The notes beneath the pieces are model-generated. The model searched no databases. It was not told the DNA's origin and saw only the letters and a list, made by a program, of their open reading frames with translations. Below, piece after piece: positions 24,155 to 35,149 of a stretch of 64,000 bases of DNA (position 1 is its first letter; every line of letters begins with the position of its first letter). Made by a program: the position numbers and the translations under genes. This DNA is from Spiribacter vilamensis (GTDB lineage: Bacteria > Pseudomonadota > Gammaproteobacteria > Nitrococcales > Nitrococcaceae): positions 1,178,001 to 1,242,000 of the forward strand of contig NZ_SHLI01000001.1 of NCBI RefSeq assembly GCF_004217415.1, given 5' to 3'.

Positions 24155-26572
24155 TTAGTGCGGACGGATGCCGGTGGTCACCGCGTCGGTGTTCGATGCG
24201 GCCTCACCGAGCGCCTCACCACCGTTCTCGAGGGGGACCGGCTGCGATACCAGTGCGGCGGACAACACCTCGTCAATCCAGCGGACCGGACGGATATCCA
24301 GCCTTGATTTGATATCCCGGGGGATGTCAGCAAGATCCTTGCGATTATCCTCGGGGATCAGCACGGTCCGGATGCCGCCGCGAAGTGCCGCCAGCAGTTT
24401 CTCCTTGAGACCGCCGATGGGAAGCACCTCGCCCCGGAGCGTGATCTCGCCGGTCATCGCTACACCCGCAGACACCGGGATTCCCGTAGCGGCGGAGACA
24501 AGCGCGGTGCACATGCCGACACCGGCGCTTGGACCATCCTTGGGGATGGCACCCTCGGGCACATGGATGTGGATGTCGTGGTTCTGATGGAAATCCGCGG
24601 CGATCCCGAGTGACGACGAGCGACTGCGCATCACGGTCTGGGCGGCGTGAATCGACTCCTTCATCACGTCACCCAGCTGGCCGGTATTCTGTAGCCGCCC
24701 CTTGCCCGGAACGACCACGCTCTCGATGGTCAGGAGCTCTCCGCCCACCTCGGTCCAGGCCAGGCCAGTCACCCGCCCCACCTGGTCCGTCGACTCGGCG
24801 ACACCATAGCGATAGCGACGCACCCCGAGGTACTTGTCGAGGTTCTGGGTACTGACCTGCACGGCCCGATCGCGCGGCTTGACCAGTACTTCCTTGACGA
24901 CGCGACGGGCGATCTTTGCAACCTCGCGTTCGAAGTTCCGGACGCCGGCCTCGCGCGTGTAGTAACGGGCGATATCGCGCAGGGCGTTGTCACTGACTTC
25001 GAGCTCGCCCGCCTTGAGGCCATTCGCCTTGATCTGCTTGGGCAGCAGATAGTTGCGGGCGATATTGACCTTCTCCTCTTCGGTATACCCGGACAGCCGG
25101 ATCACTTCCATGCGATCGAGGAGCGGACCCGGGATGTCCAGCGTATTCGCCGTACAGACGAACATGACGTCGGAGAGGTCGAAGTCGACCTCCAGGTAGT
25201 GGTCGTTGAAGGTAGCGTTCTGTTCCGGGTCCAGCACCTCCAGCAGGGCCGATGCCGGATCTCCCCGGAAGTCCATGGCCATCTTGTCGACCTCGTCGAG
25301 CAGGAACAGCGGATTGCGCTTACCGACCTTGGTCAGCTTCTGGATGATCTTGCCCGGCAGCGACCCGATATAGGTCCGCCGATGGCCGCGGATCTCGGCC
25401 TCATCGCGAACGCCGCCGAGCGACATGCGCACGAACCGGCGGTTGATCGAGCGCGCGATCGACTCGCCGAGCGAGGTCTTGCCGACGCCGGGCGGCCCCA
25501 CTAGGCAGAGGATCGGTCCTTTGAGCTTGCGCACGCGCTGCTGCACGGCGAGATACTCGAGGATCCGTTCCTTGACCTTCTCGAGGCCGTAGTGATCGGC
25601 ATCGAGGATCGCCTCGGCGCGCGGCAGATCGTGCCGCACGCGCGTGCGCTTTTTCCACGGCACCTCCACCATCCACTCGAGATAGCTCCGCACGACCGTG
25701 GCCTCGGCGGACATGGGCGACATCATCCGGAGCTTGTTAAGCTCCTGATCCGCTTTCTCCCGCGCCTCTTTCGACATGCCCGAGGCCTCGATTTTCTTCT
25801 CGAGATCCTCGACTTCGTTGGGCGCGTCGTCCATCTCCCCGAGTTCTTTCTGAATGGCCTTCATCTGCTCATTCAGGTAGTACTCGCGCTGCGACTTCTC
25901 CATTTGCTGCTTGACGCGGCCACGGATGCGCTTTTCGACCTGGAGAACGTCGAGCTCGCCCTCGATAAGCGCCATGAGGTGCTCGAGCCGACGAGCCGGG
26001 TTTTCCATTTCCAGGATCGTCTGCTTTTCATCGATCTTCAGGCTCATGTGCGCAGCGACGGTATCCGCCAGCCGACCCGGTTCCTCGATCCCCTGGAGCG
26101 AGGACAGGACCTCCGGCGGCACCTTTTTGTTGAGCTTGACGTACTGCTCGAACAGCGACATCAGCGAGCGGATCATTACATCCACTTCTTCATCGCCGGC
26201 CACCGACTCGTCGGGCAGCGTCACGGCGTTCGCGGTGAAGTACCCGTCGCTGTCGCCGATGTCCGAGACCTGCGCGCGCTCGACACCTTCCACGAGCACC
26301 TTGACGGTCCCGTCGGGCAGTTTGAGCATCTGCAGGATATTGGCGACTGTCCCGGTGCCGTAGAGATGACCGGCGGCGGGGTCGTCCACCTCGGCGCTGT
26401 GCTGTGCAACGAGAAGGACGCGCTTATCGTCGGTCATCGCCCGCTCGAGTGCCTGGATCGACTTCTCGCGACCGACAAACAGCGGGATAACCATGTGTGG
26501 ATAGACAACGACATCGCGCAGCGGCAGCACCGGCATAACGGCGCCGCCTGCTGGCGTCAATTCCTGGGTCAT
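24155..26572 (-). CDS. lon: ATP-dependent Lon protease
   Basis: 805 aa. N-terminal substrate-binding domain (about 13-205), coiled-coil region (210-290), AAA+ module with Walker A GPPGVGKT (359-366) and Walker B FLLDEVDK (423-430), then the S16 peptidase domain with PKDGPSAG carrying Ser682 and GGLKEKLL carrying Lys725. Ser-Lys spacing equals that of E. coli Lon. It degrades misfolded and short-lived regulatory proteins in the cytoplasm. It starts 35 bases after clpX, with a strong stem-loop in between. Confidence 0.97.
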   Translation of the reverse strand: MTQELTPAGGAVMPVLPLRDVVVYPHMVIPLFVGREKSIQALERAMTDDKRVLLVAQHSAEVDDPAAGHLYGTGTVANILQMLKLPDGTVKVLVEGVERAQVSDIGDSDGYFTANAVTLPDESVAGDEEVDVMIRSLMSLFEQYVKLNKKVPPEVLSSLQGIEEPGRLADTVAAHMSLKIDEKQTILEMENPARRLEHLMALIEGELDVLQVEKRIRGRVKQQMEKSQREYYLNEQMKAIQKELGEMDDAPNEVEDLEKKIEASGMSKEAREKADQELNKLRMMSPMSAEATVVRSYLEWMVEVPWKKRTRVRHDLPRAEAILDADHYGLEKVKERILEYLAVQQRVRKLKGPILCLVGPPGVGKTSLGESIARSINRRFVRMSLGGVRDEAEIRGHRRTYIGSLPGKIIQKLTKVGKRNPLFLLDEVDKMAMDFRGDPASALLEVLDPEQNATFNDHYLEVDFDLSDVMFVCTANTLDIPGPLLDRMEVIRLSGYTEEEKVNIARNYLLPKQIKANGLKAGELEVSDNALRDIARYYTREAGVRNFEREVAKIARRVVKEVLVKPRDRAVQVSTQNLDKYLGVRRYRYGVAESTDQVGRVTGLAWTEVGGELLTIESVVVPGKGRLQNTGQLGDVMKESIHAAQTVMRSRSSSLGIAADFHQNHDIHIHVPEGAIPKDGPSAGVGMCTALVSAATGIPVSAGVAMTGEITLRGEVLPIGGLKEKLLAALRGGIRTVLIPEDNRKDLADIPRDIKSRLDIRPVRWIDEVLSAALVSQPVPLENGGEALGEAASNTDAVTTGIRPH

Positions 26573-26586
26573 GGGTATCCTCTTGA

Positions 26587-26602
26587 GGCCGGGGGCCCGG
26601 CC
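26587..26602 (-). other. Perfect stem-loop between clpX and lon
   Basis: GGCCGGG-GG-CCCGGCC in the 35-base gap, without a following T run. It is probably an mRNA processing or stability element that separates clpX and lon output, or an attenuator. It lies just before the lon AAGAGG ribosome-binding site. Confidence 0.5.
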
Positions 26603-26607
26603 ACGGC

Positions 26608-27888
26608 TCAGTCCGAGGCCGCGGCCGACTGCTCCGAGCCGTCGTAGATCAGATAGGGGGCGGTCTCGCCGCGGATGACTGCGTCGTCCACCACGACCTT
26701 GCTGACATTCTCGAGCGATGGCAGCTCGTACATGGTATCGAGCAGGACATGCTCGACGAGTGTCCGCAGCCCGCGTGCCCCTGTGTTACGGGCAATGGCC
26801 TTGCGTGCCACCTCGTAGAGCGCCTCGTCACGGAACTCGAGCTCGACCTCTTCCATTTCGAAGAGGCGATGGAACTGCTTGACCAGGGCATTCTTCGGCT
26901 CGCGAAGGATCTGGACCAGCGCTTCCTCGTCGAGCTCGTTGAGGGTGGCGACCACCGGCAGCCGGCCGACGAACTCCGGGATCAGGCCGTAACGCATCAG
27001 GTCCTCGGGCTCGACGTCCCGCAGCGTCTCGCCCACGGCCTTGCGCTGCGAGGCATCCTTGATCTCGGCGTAGAAGCCGATACCGCCCTTCTCGGAGCGC
27101 TGCTGGATCACCTTCTCGAGCCCCGCGAACGCGCCGCCGCAAATGAACAGGATGTTGCTTGTATCGACCTGCAGGAATTCCTGCTGCGGGTGCTTGCGAC
27201 CGCCCTGGGGAGGAACCGACGCAGTCGTGCCCTCGATCAGCTTCAACAGGGCCTGCTGGACCCCCTCGCCGGAGACGTCCCGGGTGATCGACGGGTTATC
27301 CGATTTGCGCGAGACCTTGTCGATCTCGTCGATGTAGACAATGCCCCGCTGGGCCTTTTCAACATCGTAATCGCACTTCTGCAACAGCTTCTGGATGATG
27401 TTTTCGACATCCTCGCCGACATACCCGGCCTCGGTCAGGGTGGTGGCATCGGCGATGGTGAACGGGACATCAAGAAGCCGCGCCAGTGTTTCGGCGAGCA
27501 GCGTCTTGCCGGAACCGGTCGGGCCGATCAGGAGAATATTGCTCTTGTTGAGCTCGATATCATCGCGACCCTGTGCTGCCTGCATCCGCTTGTAGTGGTT
27601 GTAGACCGCGACGGACAACACCTTCTTGGCATGGTCCTGTCCGATGACGTGGCCATCCAGTTCGGCATTGATCTCGTGGGGCGTGGGAAGCCCCGCGCCC
27701 TTCTCAGCGCTGGTCTCTTCCATCTCCTCGCGGATGATGTCGTTGCAGAGTTCGACGCACTCGTCGCAGACAAACACAGAGGGCCCCGCAATCAGCTTGC
27801 GTACCTCGTGCTGGCTCTTGCCACAGAATGAGCAGTGGAGCGGCTTGCCGTTGTCGTCGCCGCGACCGCCATCATTTTTGTCAGTCAT
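26608..27888 (-). CDS. clpX: ATP-dependent Clp protease ATP-binding subunit ClpX
   Basis: 426 aa. An N-terminal zinc-binding domain with CSFCGKS and CDECVELC (four Cys) precedes an AAA+ unfoldase core with Walker A GPTGSGKT, Walker [10 protein letters not shown] and the pore loop segment [10 protein letters not shown]. The C-terminal domain includes the sensor-2 [10 protein letters not shown]. It unfolds tagged proteins and feeds them to ClpP. It is 73 bases after clpP on the same strand and is followed by lon. Confidence 0.97.
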   Translation of the reverse strand: MTDKNDGGRGDDNGKPLHCSFCGKSQHEVRKLIAGPSVFVCDECVELCNDIIREEMEETSAEKGAGLPTPHEINAELDGHVIGQDHAKKVLSVAVYNHYKRMQAAQGRDDIELNKSNILLIGPTGSGKTLLAETLARLLDVPFTIADATTLTEAGYVGEDVENIIQKLLQKCDYDVEKAQRGIVYIDEIDKVSRKSDNPSITRDVSGEGVQQALLKLIEGTTASVPPQGGRKHPQQEFLQVDTSNILFICGGAFAGLEKVIQQRSEKGGIGFYAEIKDASQRKAVGETLRDVEPEDLMRYGLIPEFVGRLPVVATLNELDEEALVQILREPKNALVKQFHRLFEMEEVELEFRDEALYEVARKAIARNTGARGLRTLVEHVLLDTMYELPSLENVSKVVVDDAVIRGETAPYLIYDGSEQSAAASD

Positions 27889-27961
27889 GGGCTACCTTTG
27901 TGCATGCCAGAAGTTCTCTATTTCGACGATGCCCGCTTTTCCGCGGGGATGCAAGCGCCGC

Positions 27962-28603
27962 CTACTCAAGCGGCAGCTTGCTGCGATCGGTCAGCACCTG
28001 GTCGATCAGGCCGTAATCACGCGACGCCTCGGGGTCCATGAAGTTGTCGCGCTCGGTATCCTGCGCGATCGTCTCCAGGGGCTGGCCGGTGTGATAGGCC
28101 ATAATCCGGTTCAACCGCTCACGCGTGTTGAGGATCTCCCGGGCATGGATATCGATATCGGTTGCCTGTCCCTGGAAGCCGCCCAGCGGCTGGTGGATCA
28201 TCACCCGGGCGTTGGGCAGTGCGAAACGCTTGCCCGCGGCGCCCGCCGTCAGGAGTAGTGATCCCATGCTCGCCGCCTGACCGATGCAGACCGTACTGAT
28301 ATCCGGCTTGATGAACTGCATCGTGTCGTAAATCGCCAGTCCCGCCGTCACCAGACCACCGGGGCTGTTGATGTAGAAGTGGATATCCTTGTCCGGGTTT
28401 TCCGACTCCAGAAAGAGCAGCTGAGCGATCAGGAGATTCGCCTGATGATCCTCCACCGGACCGACCAGGAAAATCACCCGCTCCTTGAGCAGCCGGGAAT
28501 ATATGTCGTACGAGCGCTCGCCGCGTGCGGTCTGCTCGACGACCATCGGCACAAGGCCGGTGCCCATGGGGGCGTTTTCGTAGCGCTCTTCGCTCATCTT
28601 CAC
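27962..28603 (-). CDS. clpP: Clp protease proteolytic subunit ClpP
   Basis: 213 aa serine peptidase that forms the double-heptamer chamber capped by ClpX. The catalytic triad is visible as Ser112 (GQAASMGS), His137 (VMIHQP) and Asp186 (DTERDN). The start at 28603 overlaps the tig stop by 4 bases (ATGA). An alternative start at Met3 is possible. The family usually has a short propeptide, and the region before [18 protein letters not shown] is short here. Confidence 0.97.
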   Translation of the reverse strand: MKMSEERYENAPMGTGLVPMVVEQTARGERSYDIYSRLLKERVIFLVGPVEDHQANLLIAQLLFLESENPDKDIHFYINSPGGLVTAGLAIYDTMQFIKPDISTVCIGQAASMGSLLLTAGAAGKRFALPNARVMIHQPLGGFQGQATDIDIHAREILNTRERLNRIMAYHTGQPLETIAQDTERDNFMDPEASRDYGLIDQVLTDRSKLPLE

Positions 28604-29943
28604 TCTGACTCCTGACCGCTTTCGGCCTCGCTATTGCTTTCATCGTCGACGCCACTGGTCAGTGCATCGAGACTCATCGGTTTTTCGGTGACCTGGGCCC
28701 GCTCGAGGACCCAGTCGACCACCTGGTCTTCCATCACCTGGAGCTGCAGGCTCTGCAACGCCTCCTGGTTCTGGAGGTAGTGCTGCATGACCTGCTCGGG
28801 CTGCTCATAACCCGACGCGACGCGCTGCAGCGCCGCCTGCATCCGCTCGGGCTCGATCTCGATCTCGTTGGCCCGAACGATCTCATTCACCAGCAGCCCC
28901 AGCTTGACGCGACGCTGCGCCTCTTCTTCGAAACGATCGACCGGCAGATCGGGATCGTCGCCCGCGGCTCCGGCCTGGCGCATCTGCTCCAGCGTCTGCT
29001 CGCGGACCTGCTCGATCTCCCGGTCCACGAGGGCCCGGGGCAGCGGCATGTCGTTGCGCTCGACCAGAGCATTCATCACCTGGTTCTTGATCCGACTACG
29101 GACAGCCTGGTCGCGTTCCCGCTCGAGGCTATCGGCGATACGCTCGCGAAGCGTCTCGACGCCACCCTCGATACCGAGGGTCTCGGCGAAGCTCTCGTCG
29201 GCCTCGGGGAGCTCGGGCCCCTCGACGGTCTTCATGGTCACGGCGAATTCCGCCTCGCGACCGGCAATGGCGGCATCCGGAAAGTTCTCGGGGAAGGTGT
29301 AACGGATGGTCTTGCTCTCACCGGCCTGCATCCCGGTCAGCTCTTCCTCGAAGGGACCCGGCATCTGCCCCTCGCCCAGCGAAACCTGCACATCCTCGCC
29401 GCTGTTGCCATCGAAATCCTCGCCATCGACCTTGCCGTCAAAGTCAATGGTCACCTGGTCGCCCTGGGCCGCAGGCCGATCGACCTCGCTGTACTCGGCA
29501 TGCTGCCGACGCAGCCGATCCAGAATGCGATCGACGTCCGCGGTCTCGATATCGACTGCCGGGCGTTCGAGCTCGATGGACTCGATATCGCCCACGGTTA
29601 CATCGGGCACGATCTCGAAGCGCGCCTCGTACTCCAGATCCTTGCCCGGCTCGACGGTCAACGGCTGGATATCGGGGGTGCCGGCCGGACGCAGTGATTC
29701 CTGCTCGAGCGCCTCGGCGTAGGTGGACCGGACCACCTCGTCGAGCACCTCGCTGCGCACCTGCGGCCCGTACCGCTTCTCGACGACCTTCATAGGCACC
29801 TTGCCGGGCCGGAATCCCTGCAGGCGGACCTGGCCGCGCATCTCGCGCAGCTTCTGGTTAACCTGTTCGTCCACCTGTTCGGAAGGCACCTGGACCTTCA
29901 ATGTGCGCTCCAGGCCGTCGCCCGACTCCACCGATACTTGCAT
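28600..29943 (-). CDS. tig: Trigger factor (ribosome-associated chaperone)
   Basis: 447 aa. The N-terminal ribosome-binding domain has the signature [17 protein letters not shown] (about 44-60); the FKBP-type isomerase domain is at about 155-245 ([19 protein letters not shown]); the C-terminal chaperone arms are helical. The tail after [14 protein letters not shown] is very acidic. It shelters nascent chains at the ribosome exit. It begins 18 bases after tRNA-Leu(TAG), with no room for its own promoter, and overlaps clpP by 4 bases. Confidence 0.96.
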   Translation of the reverse strand: MQVSVESGDGLERTLKVQVPSEQVDEQVNQKLREMRGQVRLQGFRPGKVPMKVVEKRYGPQVRSEVLDEVVRSTYAEALEQESLRPAGTPDIQPLTVEPGKDLEYEARFEIVPDVTVGDIESIELERPAVDIETADVDRILDRLRRQHAEYSEVDRPAAQGDQVTIDFDGKVDGEDFDGNSGEDVQVSLGEGQMPGPFEEELTGMQAGESKTIRYTFPENFPDAAIAGREAEFAVTMKTVEGPELPEADESFAETLGIEGGVETLRERIADSLERERDQAVRSRIKNQVMNALVERNDMPLPRALVDREIEQVREQTLEQMRQAGAAGDDPDLPVDRFEEEAQRRVKLGLLVNEIVRANEIEIEPERMQAALQRVASGYEQPEQVMQHYLQNQEALQSLQLQVMEDQVVDWVLERAQVTEKPMSLDALTSGVDDESNSEAESGQESE

Positions 29944-29961
29944 TACCTACCTCTGGATAAT

Positions 29962-30049
29962 TGGTGCGAAAGGCGAGACTCGAACTCGCACGGGGGGATG
30001 CCCCACTGGGACCTAAACCCAGCGCGTCTACCGGTTCCGCCACTTTCGC
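29962..30049 (-). tRNA. tRNA-Leu(TAG)
   Basis: 88 bases with CCA and a long variable arm. Acceptor GCGAAAG/CTTTCGC and anticodon loop TTTAGGT give TAG. It lies immediately upstream of tig on the same strand. Confidence 0.96.
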
Positions 30050-30069
30050 GTATTGACATCTAAACAATC

Positions 30070-30098
30070 AGTATACCGGCATGCCGCATCCGGCAAAA
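30070..30098 (-). promoter_or_regulatory. Candidate promoter of tRNA-Leu(TAG)-tig
   Basis: Minus strand TTTTGC (30098-30093), 17-base spacer, TATACT (30075-30070). The start would be near 30063, about 14 bases before the tRNA. The -35 box is weak; the -10 box is good. Confidence 0.5.
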
Positions 30099-30099
30099 G

Positions 30100-32787
30100 C
30101 TAACTCCGCATGGACTCGGCAGAACGGCGATGGCAGCGGCGCTGCCACGCCTTGTGACCCTCGGCCACAACCACCACCGGCAGGCTGACGACCAGCGCGA
30201 GGAGCCAGTCCGACGCCCCGATCGGGCGGGTATCGAAGAGCACCTGCATGGGCGGCGCGTAGGTAAAGGCGAGCTGCGCGACGATAATGACGGCAATCGA
30301 TAGCAACACGTAGCGGTTGCCGGACAGGCCACTGCGATTGAGTGCACTGGTCTGCAACCGTCGTGCCGAGAACAGGTACCAGACCTCGAAGAGCACCAGC
30401 GTATTCACCGCCAGCGTCCGTGCCTCGGCCAGGTCGCGCCCGAGTGCCTGTTCGCGCAGAAACACCGCGAGCGTCCCGGCCAGCATGAGTGCGGCGACCA
30501 ACAGGACTCTCACCCCCATTCCCGACGGGATCAGCGTCGCCGCGGCCGATCGCGGCGGTCGCGCCATGACGTCGTCCTCCGCGGGCTCGAACGCGAGCGC
30601 CAGCGCCAGCGTAACCGCGGTGATCATGTTCACCCAGAGGATCTGCACCGGGGTGACCGGCAGCATGATGCCCACCAGCACCGCGATCACCAGCAGTAGC
30701 GCCTGGGCGGCATTGGTCGGCAGGATAAAGAGGATCGACTTGACGATATTGTCGTAAATGACCCGGCCTTCATGGATGGCCGCCTCGATGGTGGCGAAAT
30801 TGTCATCGGCGAGGACGATTTCCGACGACTCGCGCGCGGCATCGGTGCCACCACGACCCATCGAGACCCCCACGTCCGCGCGCTTGAGCGCCGGGGCGTC
30901 GTTGACGCCATCGCCGGTCATTGCAACCACATGCGCGTCGGACTGCAGCGCCTCGACCAGCCGGAGCTTGTGCGCCGGCGAGACCCGGGCAAACACCTTT
31001 CGCTCGCGGGCCGTGCGCCGGAACGTGTCGTCATCCATGGCCTCGAGCTCATCGCCCGTCACCCCCCGCGTCTCGTCGCCGAGCCCCAGCTGCCGGCCGA
31101 TCGCCGCCGCGGTGACGGCGTGATCACCGGTGATCATCTTGACCTGGATCCCCGCGCGCTGCGACGCCGCGACGGCGGCGATCGCCTCGGGCCGGGGCGG
31201 ATCGATAATCGCCACCAAACCGATCAGCACCAGCGCGGTGGGGCCGTCGCCCCCATGGATGGCCATCGTACCGTCGTCCGACCGGCGCTCCGCCACCGCG
31301 AGCAGGCGCAGCCCGCGTGCCGCCATCTGCTCGGCATGCCGGTGCCAGGCCTGTTCGTCGAGCGCCACGGTCCCGCTGTCAGTGAGCACTCGATCGCAAC
31401 GCGGGACCACCGCCTCCGGGGCTCCCTTGACCACCAGCCACTGCCCTTGGCCGCTGTCGTGCAGGGTCGCCATGTAGCGATGTCCCGAGTCGAACGGGAT
31501 GCTGTCGACCCGGGGATAGCGGGTCCGCCAGTCCTCGACATCGACGCCGACGGATTCGGCGAGATGCAGGAGCGCGACCTCCATCGGATCGCCACTGATG
31601 CCGATGCCGGCCGCCTGGTCGCGCTGGACAGCGGCATCGGTACAGAGTGCCACGGCCCGCGCCAGCGGCATCGCCGCTCCCCCCGGCGCTGCCGCATCAC
31701 CGACCGTGTGCAGACCATCCGCGAGTTGCAACTCCTGAACGGTCATCTCGTTGCGCGTCAGCGTCCCGGTCTTGTCCGAGCAAATGACCGTCACCGCACC
31801 CAGCGTCTCCACTGCCGGCAATCGCCGGACGATGGCATTACGTGCCGCAAGACGCCGGACCCCCAGCGCCAAAGTAATCGTGACAATCGCCGGCAGTCCT
31901 TCCGGGATTGCCGCGACGGCGAGGCCCACGGCGGCCATGAACATCGCCACCGGCGAGAAACCGTGGAGGAGTACGCCCGCTAGCGCGGTGAGCGCCCCGG
32001 TGGCCACGATAATCACCGCGAGTTGACGACCCAGCCGGTCGAGATGACGGAGCAGCGGCGTGGTCAGGGTTTCGACCTGCGCGAGCATCTCGGTGACCCG
32101 TCCCAGCTGGGTCTGCTCCGCCGTGGCCACCACCACGCCAACGCCCTCGCCCGCCGTGACGAGCGTGCCGGCGAACGCCATGGACAGGCGATCACCCAAT
32201 CCGGCGTTGGCCGCGACCGCGTCCACCTGTTTATTGACCGGGACCGACTCACCGGTCAGCGCCGACTCGTCCACGGCCAGACCGCGCGCCGTGATCAGAC
32301 GAACATCCGCCGCAACTTTCGCCCCCGGCTCGAGAATGAGGATATCGCCCGGCACGACCCGGGTGGCATCAATGTTCTGCCGCTGGCCACCGCGCCGCAC
32401 CGACGCCTCCGGCGCCAGCAGGCCGCGAATGGCCGCCATCGCGGTCTCGGCCTTGCCCTCCTGGATATAGCCGATGACGGCGTTGATAACCACCACGGCG
32501 ATGATGACGCCGGTGTCGATCCAGTGACCCAGCGCCGCCGTAATCATCGCTGCCAGTAGCAGCAGATAGATGAGCAGGTTATGGAACTGGCTCGCGAGCC
32601 GCTCCAGGCGACTGCGGCGTCTCGGTGGCCGCTGGCGGTTCTCGCCATAGCGCTCGAGCCGGGTCTCGACCTCTGCGGGCTCGAGCCCGTCGGCCGAAGT
32701 GGCCAGCCCGGACAGCGTTGCCTCGGCGGTTTGTGCATGCCAGGCGGTTTCCGCCTCTCGGAGGTTGGCGCCGTTATCGCCTGCCAT
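30100..32787 (-). CDS. P2-type cation-transporting ATPase (Ca2+/Na+-like)
   Basis: 895 aa inner-membrane pump. It has a cation-ATPase N-terminal domain (about 12-80), the actuator loop with LTGESVP, TM4 with AAIPEGLPA, the phosphorylated Asp in [10 protein letters not shown], the KGAPE nucleotide-site motif, [12 protein letters not shown] in the P-domain hinge, and a six-helix C-terminal membrane domain with [16 protein letters not shown]. This set matches bacterial P2 ATPases related to Ca2+ (PMR1/SERCA) and Na+ pumps, not heavy-metal P1 or Kdp types. The ion cannot be settled by eye; in a halophile Na+ or Ca2+ export is likely. It stands alone on the minus strand, with a DUF427 gene 29 bases upstream. 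Confidence 0.88.
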   Translation of the reverse strand: MAGDNGANLREAETAWHAQTAEATLSGLATSADGLEPAEVETRLERYGENRQRPPRRRSRLERLASQFHNLLIYLLLLAAMITAALGHWIDTGVIIAVVVINAVIGYIQEGKAETAMAAIRGLLAPEASVRRGGQRQNIDATRVVPGDILILEPGAKVAADVRLITARGLAVDESALTGESVPVNKQVDAVAANAGLGDRLSMAFAGTLVTAGEGVGVVVATAEQTQLGRVTEMLAQVETLTTPLLRHLDRLGRQLAVIIVATGALTALAGVLLHGFSPVAMFMAAVGLAVAAIPEGLPAIVTITLALGVRRLAARNAIVRRLPAVETLGAVTVICSDKTGTLTRNEMTVQELQLADGLHTVGDAAAPGGAAMPLARAVALCTDAAVQRDQAAGIGISGDPMEVALLHLAESVGVDVEDWRTRYPRVDSIPFDSGHRYMATLHDSGQGQWLVVKGAPEAVVPRCDRVLTDSGTVALDEQAWHRHAEQMAARGLRLLAVAERRSDDGTMAIHGGDGPTALVLIGLVAIIDPPRPEAIAAVAASQRAGIQVKMITGDHAVTAAAIGRQLGLGDETRGVTGDELEAMDDDTFRRTARERKVFARVSPAHKLRLVEALQSDAHVVAMTGDGVNDAPALKRADVGVSMGRGGTDAARESSEIVLADDNFATIEAAIHEGRVIYDNIVKSILFILPTNAAQALLLVIAVLVGIMLPVTPVQILWVNMITAVTLALALAFEPAEDDVMARPPRSAAATLIPSGMGVRVLLVAALMLAGTLAVFLREQALGRDLAEARTLAVNTLVLFEVWYLFSARRLQTSALNRSGLSGNRYVLLSIAVIIVAQLAFTYAPPMQVLFDTRPIGASDWLLALVVSLPVVVVAEGHKAWQRRCHRRSAESMRS

Positions 32788-32816
32788 TGCTGTTCTCCCT
32801 CACGCGGCCTGCCCCG

Positions 32817-33368
32817 CTACCAGTGGCCGGTGCCCGGATCACCCTTCCACGGCCCCACCAGCTCGCTTGTCACCCAGCCGCCGTAGTAGCGCCCTGACTG
32901 CGCCTGCACGGGCTCGTCACCCACATAGGCGGTGAGTTTTTCGGGATAGAGCGAGTACCAGCCCGCGATCGCCTCTGCGCCTGGCAATGGCCGCGGGTAT
33001 CGCCAGACCGCAGCCTCGATTACGTCGGTGTCGGTCACGACATCGAAATACTCGGCCTCGCCCTTCCATTCACAATACGTACGATGACTGGATGGGCGCA
33101 GGAAAGCGACATCCACGGCCTCGGGGGGCAGATAGAACGCGGGCGGGCTGCCGGTCTCCATCGCGCGAATCGCATGATCACTGCGGGCCATACGCTGGCC
33201 GTTGACCAGTACCGTGACGCCACGCCGATCCGGCTTATAGGCCGGCGGCCGCGGATAGTCCCACACGGACTCTTCGCCGGAACCCGGCGTAACGGCGAAC
33301 GGCGGCCGATCACCCCCTCGATAACGCCAGGCGTCACGCTGACGCTGATTGTCCCGATCATTGCTCAT
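32817..33368 (-). CDS. DUF427 domain protein
   Basis: 183 aa soluble protein. The DUF427 features are visible: YPRPPAYKPDRRGVTVLVNGQRMARSDHAIRAME, then YCEWKGEAEYFDVV and RYPRPLPGAEAIAGWYSLYPEKL, with aromatic and Asp/Glu-lined segments around a small beta fold. The biochemical role of the family is not known. The first 30 residues are charged and Gln/Arg-rich. It is divergent from yceI (123 bases) and lies just upstream of the P-type ATPase, perhaps in one transcript. Confidence 0.8.
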   Translation of the reverse strand: MSNDRDNQRQRDAWRYRGGDRPPFAVTPGSGEESVWDYPRPPAYKPDRRGVTVLVNGQRMARSDHAIRAMETGSPPAFYLPPEAVDVAFLRPSSHRTYCEWKGEAEYFDVVTDTDVIEAAVWRYPRPLPGAEAIAGWYSLYPEKLTAYVGDEPVQAQSGRYYGGWVTSELVGPWKGDPGTGHW

Positions 33369-33491
33369 ACCGGCACCCCTATTGGCGATGTGTGCACTGC
33401 ATCATGATGAAGCCCGCTACCCCCGTAAAGCGACATCGATAGACAGGCCCACCTCGGGTACGCTGCAACGAAACGGGAAGGGAGAATCACC

Positions 33492-34082
33492 ATGGCGAAT
33501 CGAATCATTACCCGCCCGCTGATCGGCGGTCTGGTACTGACTGGCGCAATCGGCGTCGCACCGGCAATGGCCGCCGACTATGTCATCGACACCGAGGGCA
33601 GCCACGCCTCGGTCAATTTCCGCATCAGCCACCTCGGCTACAGCTGGCTGACGGGTCGCTTCAACGACTTCAGCGGCGAATTCAGTTACGACGCCGACAA
33701 TCCCGGCGATGCCGAGATCACCGTCAACATCGACCCGGCGAGCGTCGACTCCAACCACGAGAAACGCGACAAACACCTCCGCAGTGACGACTTCCTGGCC
33801 GTGGAGCAGTACCCCGAGGCGCGATTCGTCAGCACCGACTACATTCCCCACGATGATGGTACGGCAACGCTGGAGGGCGACTTCACGCTGCACGGCGTCA
33901 CCCGCCCGATCAGTATCGATGTCGAGAAAATCGGCGAGGGGGAGGATCCGTGGGGCGGCTATCGGGCCGGCTTCAGCGGCGAGACGTCATTCCAGCTGGC
34001 GGATTACGGGATCGACTACAACCTGGGGCCGGCCAGTGAGACCGTCCATCTGCAACTCGAGGTGGAGGGCATCCGTCAGTAG
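33492..34082 (+). CDS. YceI-family periplasmic lipid-binding protein
   Basis: 196 aa with a signal peptide (ITRPLIGGLVLTGAIGVAPAMAA, cleaved after AMA near residue 27). The mature protein is a YceI lipocalin-like barrel: DTEGSHASVNFRISHLGYSWLTGRFNDFSG start, conserved DxxxxxxNHEKRDKHLRSDDFL, and DYGIDYNLGPASETV end. Relatives bind isoprenoid lipids in the periplasm and are often induced by alkaline or osmotic stress. GGGAAGGGAG precedes the ATG at a good distance. The last 7 bases overlap the convergent gene at 34076. Confidence 0.9.
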   Translation: MANRIITRPLIGGLVLTGAIGVAPAMAADYVIDTEGSHASVNFRISHLGYSWLTGRFNDFSGEFSYDADNPGDAEITVNIDPASVDSNHEKRDKHLRSDDFLAVEQYPEARFVSTDYIPHDDGTATLEGDFTLHGVTRPISIDVEKIGEGEDPWGGYRAGFSGETSFQLADYGIDYNLGPASETVHLQLEVEGIRQ

Positions 34083-34711
34083 CCCAACACCATGTCCTCG
34101 CGATCGATCCAGCCGAGCGCGAGGCCAATGGTGTAGAAGCTGGTGACCGAGAACTCGTGGACCGTGTTGTCGGTATGGGCGACCGTGATCTCGCCGCAGA
34201 GCTGCCGACAGGCGGCCTTGGTCACCTCCTGGAGCATGGCGAAATCCCGGAAGTAGTCCTTCAGGGGCGGCTTGTCCTGGGCCTGACGACGACGGTTTTT
34301 GATGTCGATCGCCTCGTCCACCGCGGCCTGCAGGGCGTCAACGCCACCGGGGCGCGCCGCCTCGAGCACGGCCTCGAACTGGGGGTACCGGAATTCCGCG
34401 ACGACACCATGGCGATCGGCGTCGCGGGCGTGGTAAGGCGCGATCGATTCGTCCAGGCACACCAGCCCGCGGGGGATCTCCAGGCGCTCCGCCACCAGGG
34501 GAGTGATCGCGGCGATGCCGCGCGGCTCGACTGGATCGCCCTGGGTGATCAATAGCGGCGGTCGAGCGATCGAGCGTTCCTTCCAGTGCGCGACAAGCCG
34601 ATCGGCGAGCCCTCGTGCCACGTCGACAGGATCACGGGTATCCCGGCCACCGGCGCCTTCAATAATCACGGGGTGAAACGGGGACAGGCTGTTCAACGAA
34701 TCGCCGGGCAA
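34076..34711 (-). CDS. Hypothetical cytoplasmic protein
   Basis: 211 aa that I do not recognise. The N-terminus has FHPVIIEGAGG and a segment LLITQGDPVEPRGIAAITPLVAERL. The middle is charged (DEAIDIKNRRRQAQDKPPLKDYFRDFA) and the C-terminus reads VHEFSVTSFYTIGLALGWID. No signal peptide or membrane segment. Codon use and GC look like the core genes, and the opposing frames are poorer, so it is likely a real gene. It sits between convergent yceI (7-base overlap) and a tRNA cluster, which gives no functional hint. Confidence 0.7.
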   Translation of the reverse strand: MPGDSLNSLSPFHPVIIEGAGGRDTRDPVDVARGLADRLVAHWKERSIARPPLLITQGDPVEPRGIAAITPLVAERLEIPRGLVCLDESIAPYHARDADRHGVVAEFRYPQFEAVLEAARPGGVDALQAAVDEAIDIKNRRRQAQDKPPLKDYFRDFAMLQEVTKAACRQLCGEITVAHTDNTVHEFSVTSFYTIGLALGWIDREDMVLGY

Positions 34712-34772
34712 GGCAGAACTCCATTTATCGCAATGAACGAGCGGGCTGGCGGGGAGAGACGGGCGGAATACA

Positions 34773-34848
<76 letters not shown>

Positions 34849-34858
34849 ATCGATAAGG

Positions 34859-34935
34859 TGGGGTGAGCGATGGGACTTGAACCCACGACCACCGGAGCCA
34901 CAATCCGGAGCTCTACCTACTGAGCTACGCCCACC
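34859..34935 (-). tRNA. tRNA-His(GTG)
   Basis: 77 bases counting the extra 5' G(-1) and the encoded CCA. The G(-1) pairs with discriminator C, the mark of tRNA-His. The anticodon is GTG. Confidence 0.95.
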
Positions 34936-34960
34936 ACCGGTTGTTTTCCTGCGATTCAAC

Positions 34961-35037
34961 TGGTCGGGGTGGAGGGATTTGAACCCCCGACATCCTGCTC
35001 CCAAAGCAGACGCGCTACCAGGCTGCGCTACACCCCG
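34961..35037 (-). tRNA. tRNA-Pro(TGG)
   Basis: 77 bases with encoded CCA. Acceptor CGGGGTG/CACCCCG and anticodon loop TTTGGGA give TGG. First of the Pro-His-Lys cluster. Confidence 0.95.
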
Positions 35038-35080
35038 CCTCGACCGCAGGTCCCCTGCAGACACCGCAAGGAATCCGGAA

Positions 35081-35109
35081 ATAATACTGAGCCCCCTCCT
35101 TCCGGTCAA
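35081..35109 (-). promoter_or_regulatory. Near-consensus promoter of the tRNA-Pro-His-Lys cluster
   Basis: Minus strand TTGACC (35109-35104), 17 bases, TATTAT (35086-35081). It overlaps the region of the divergent rhlE promoter, whose likely -10 is TATACT at 35116-35121. Confidence 0.75.
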
Positions 35110-35149
35110 TGTGCGTATACTATGCTGCATCGCAAGGAGAAACGATTCG

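Noticed and set aside
34877-35149. Leftward extension of the rhlE frame (about 90 codons)
   Set aside because: It reads across tRNA-His and tRNA-Pro on the opposite strand; the residues are translation of tRNA sequence. The ATG at 35150 has a proper ribosome-binding site and the family start.
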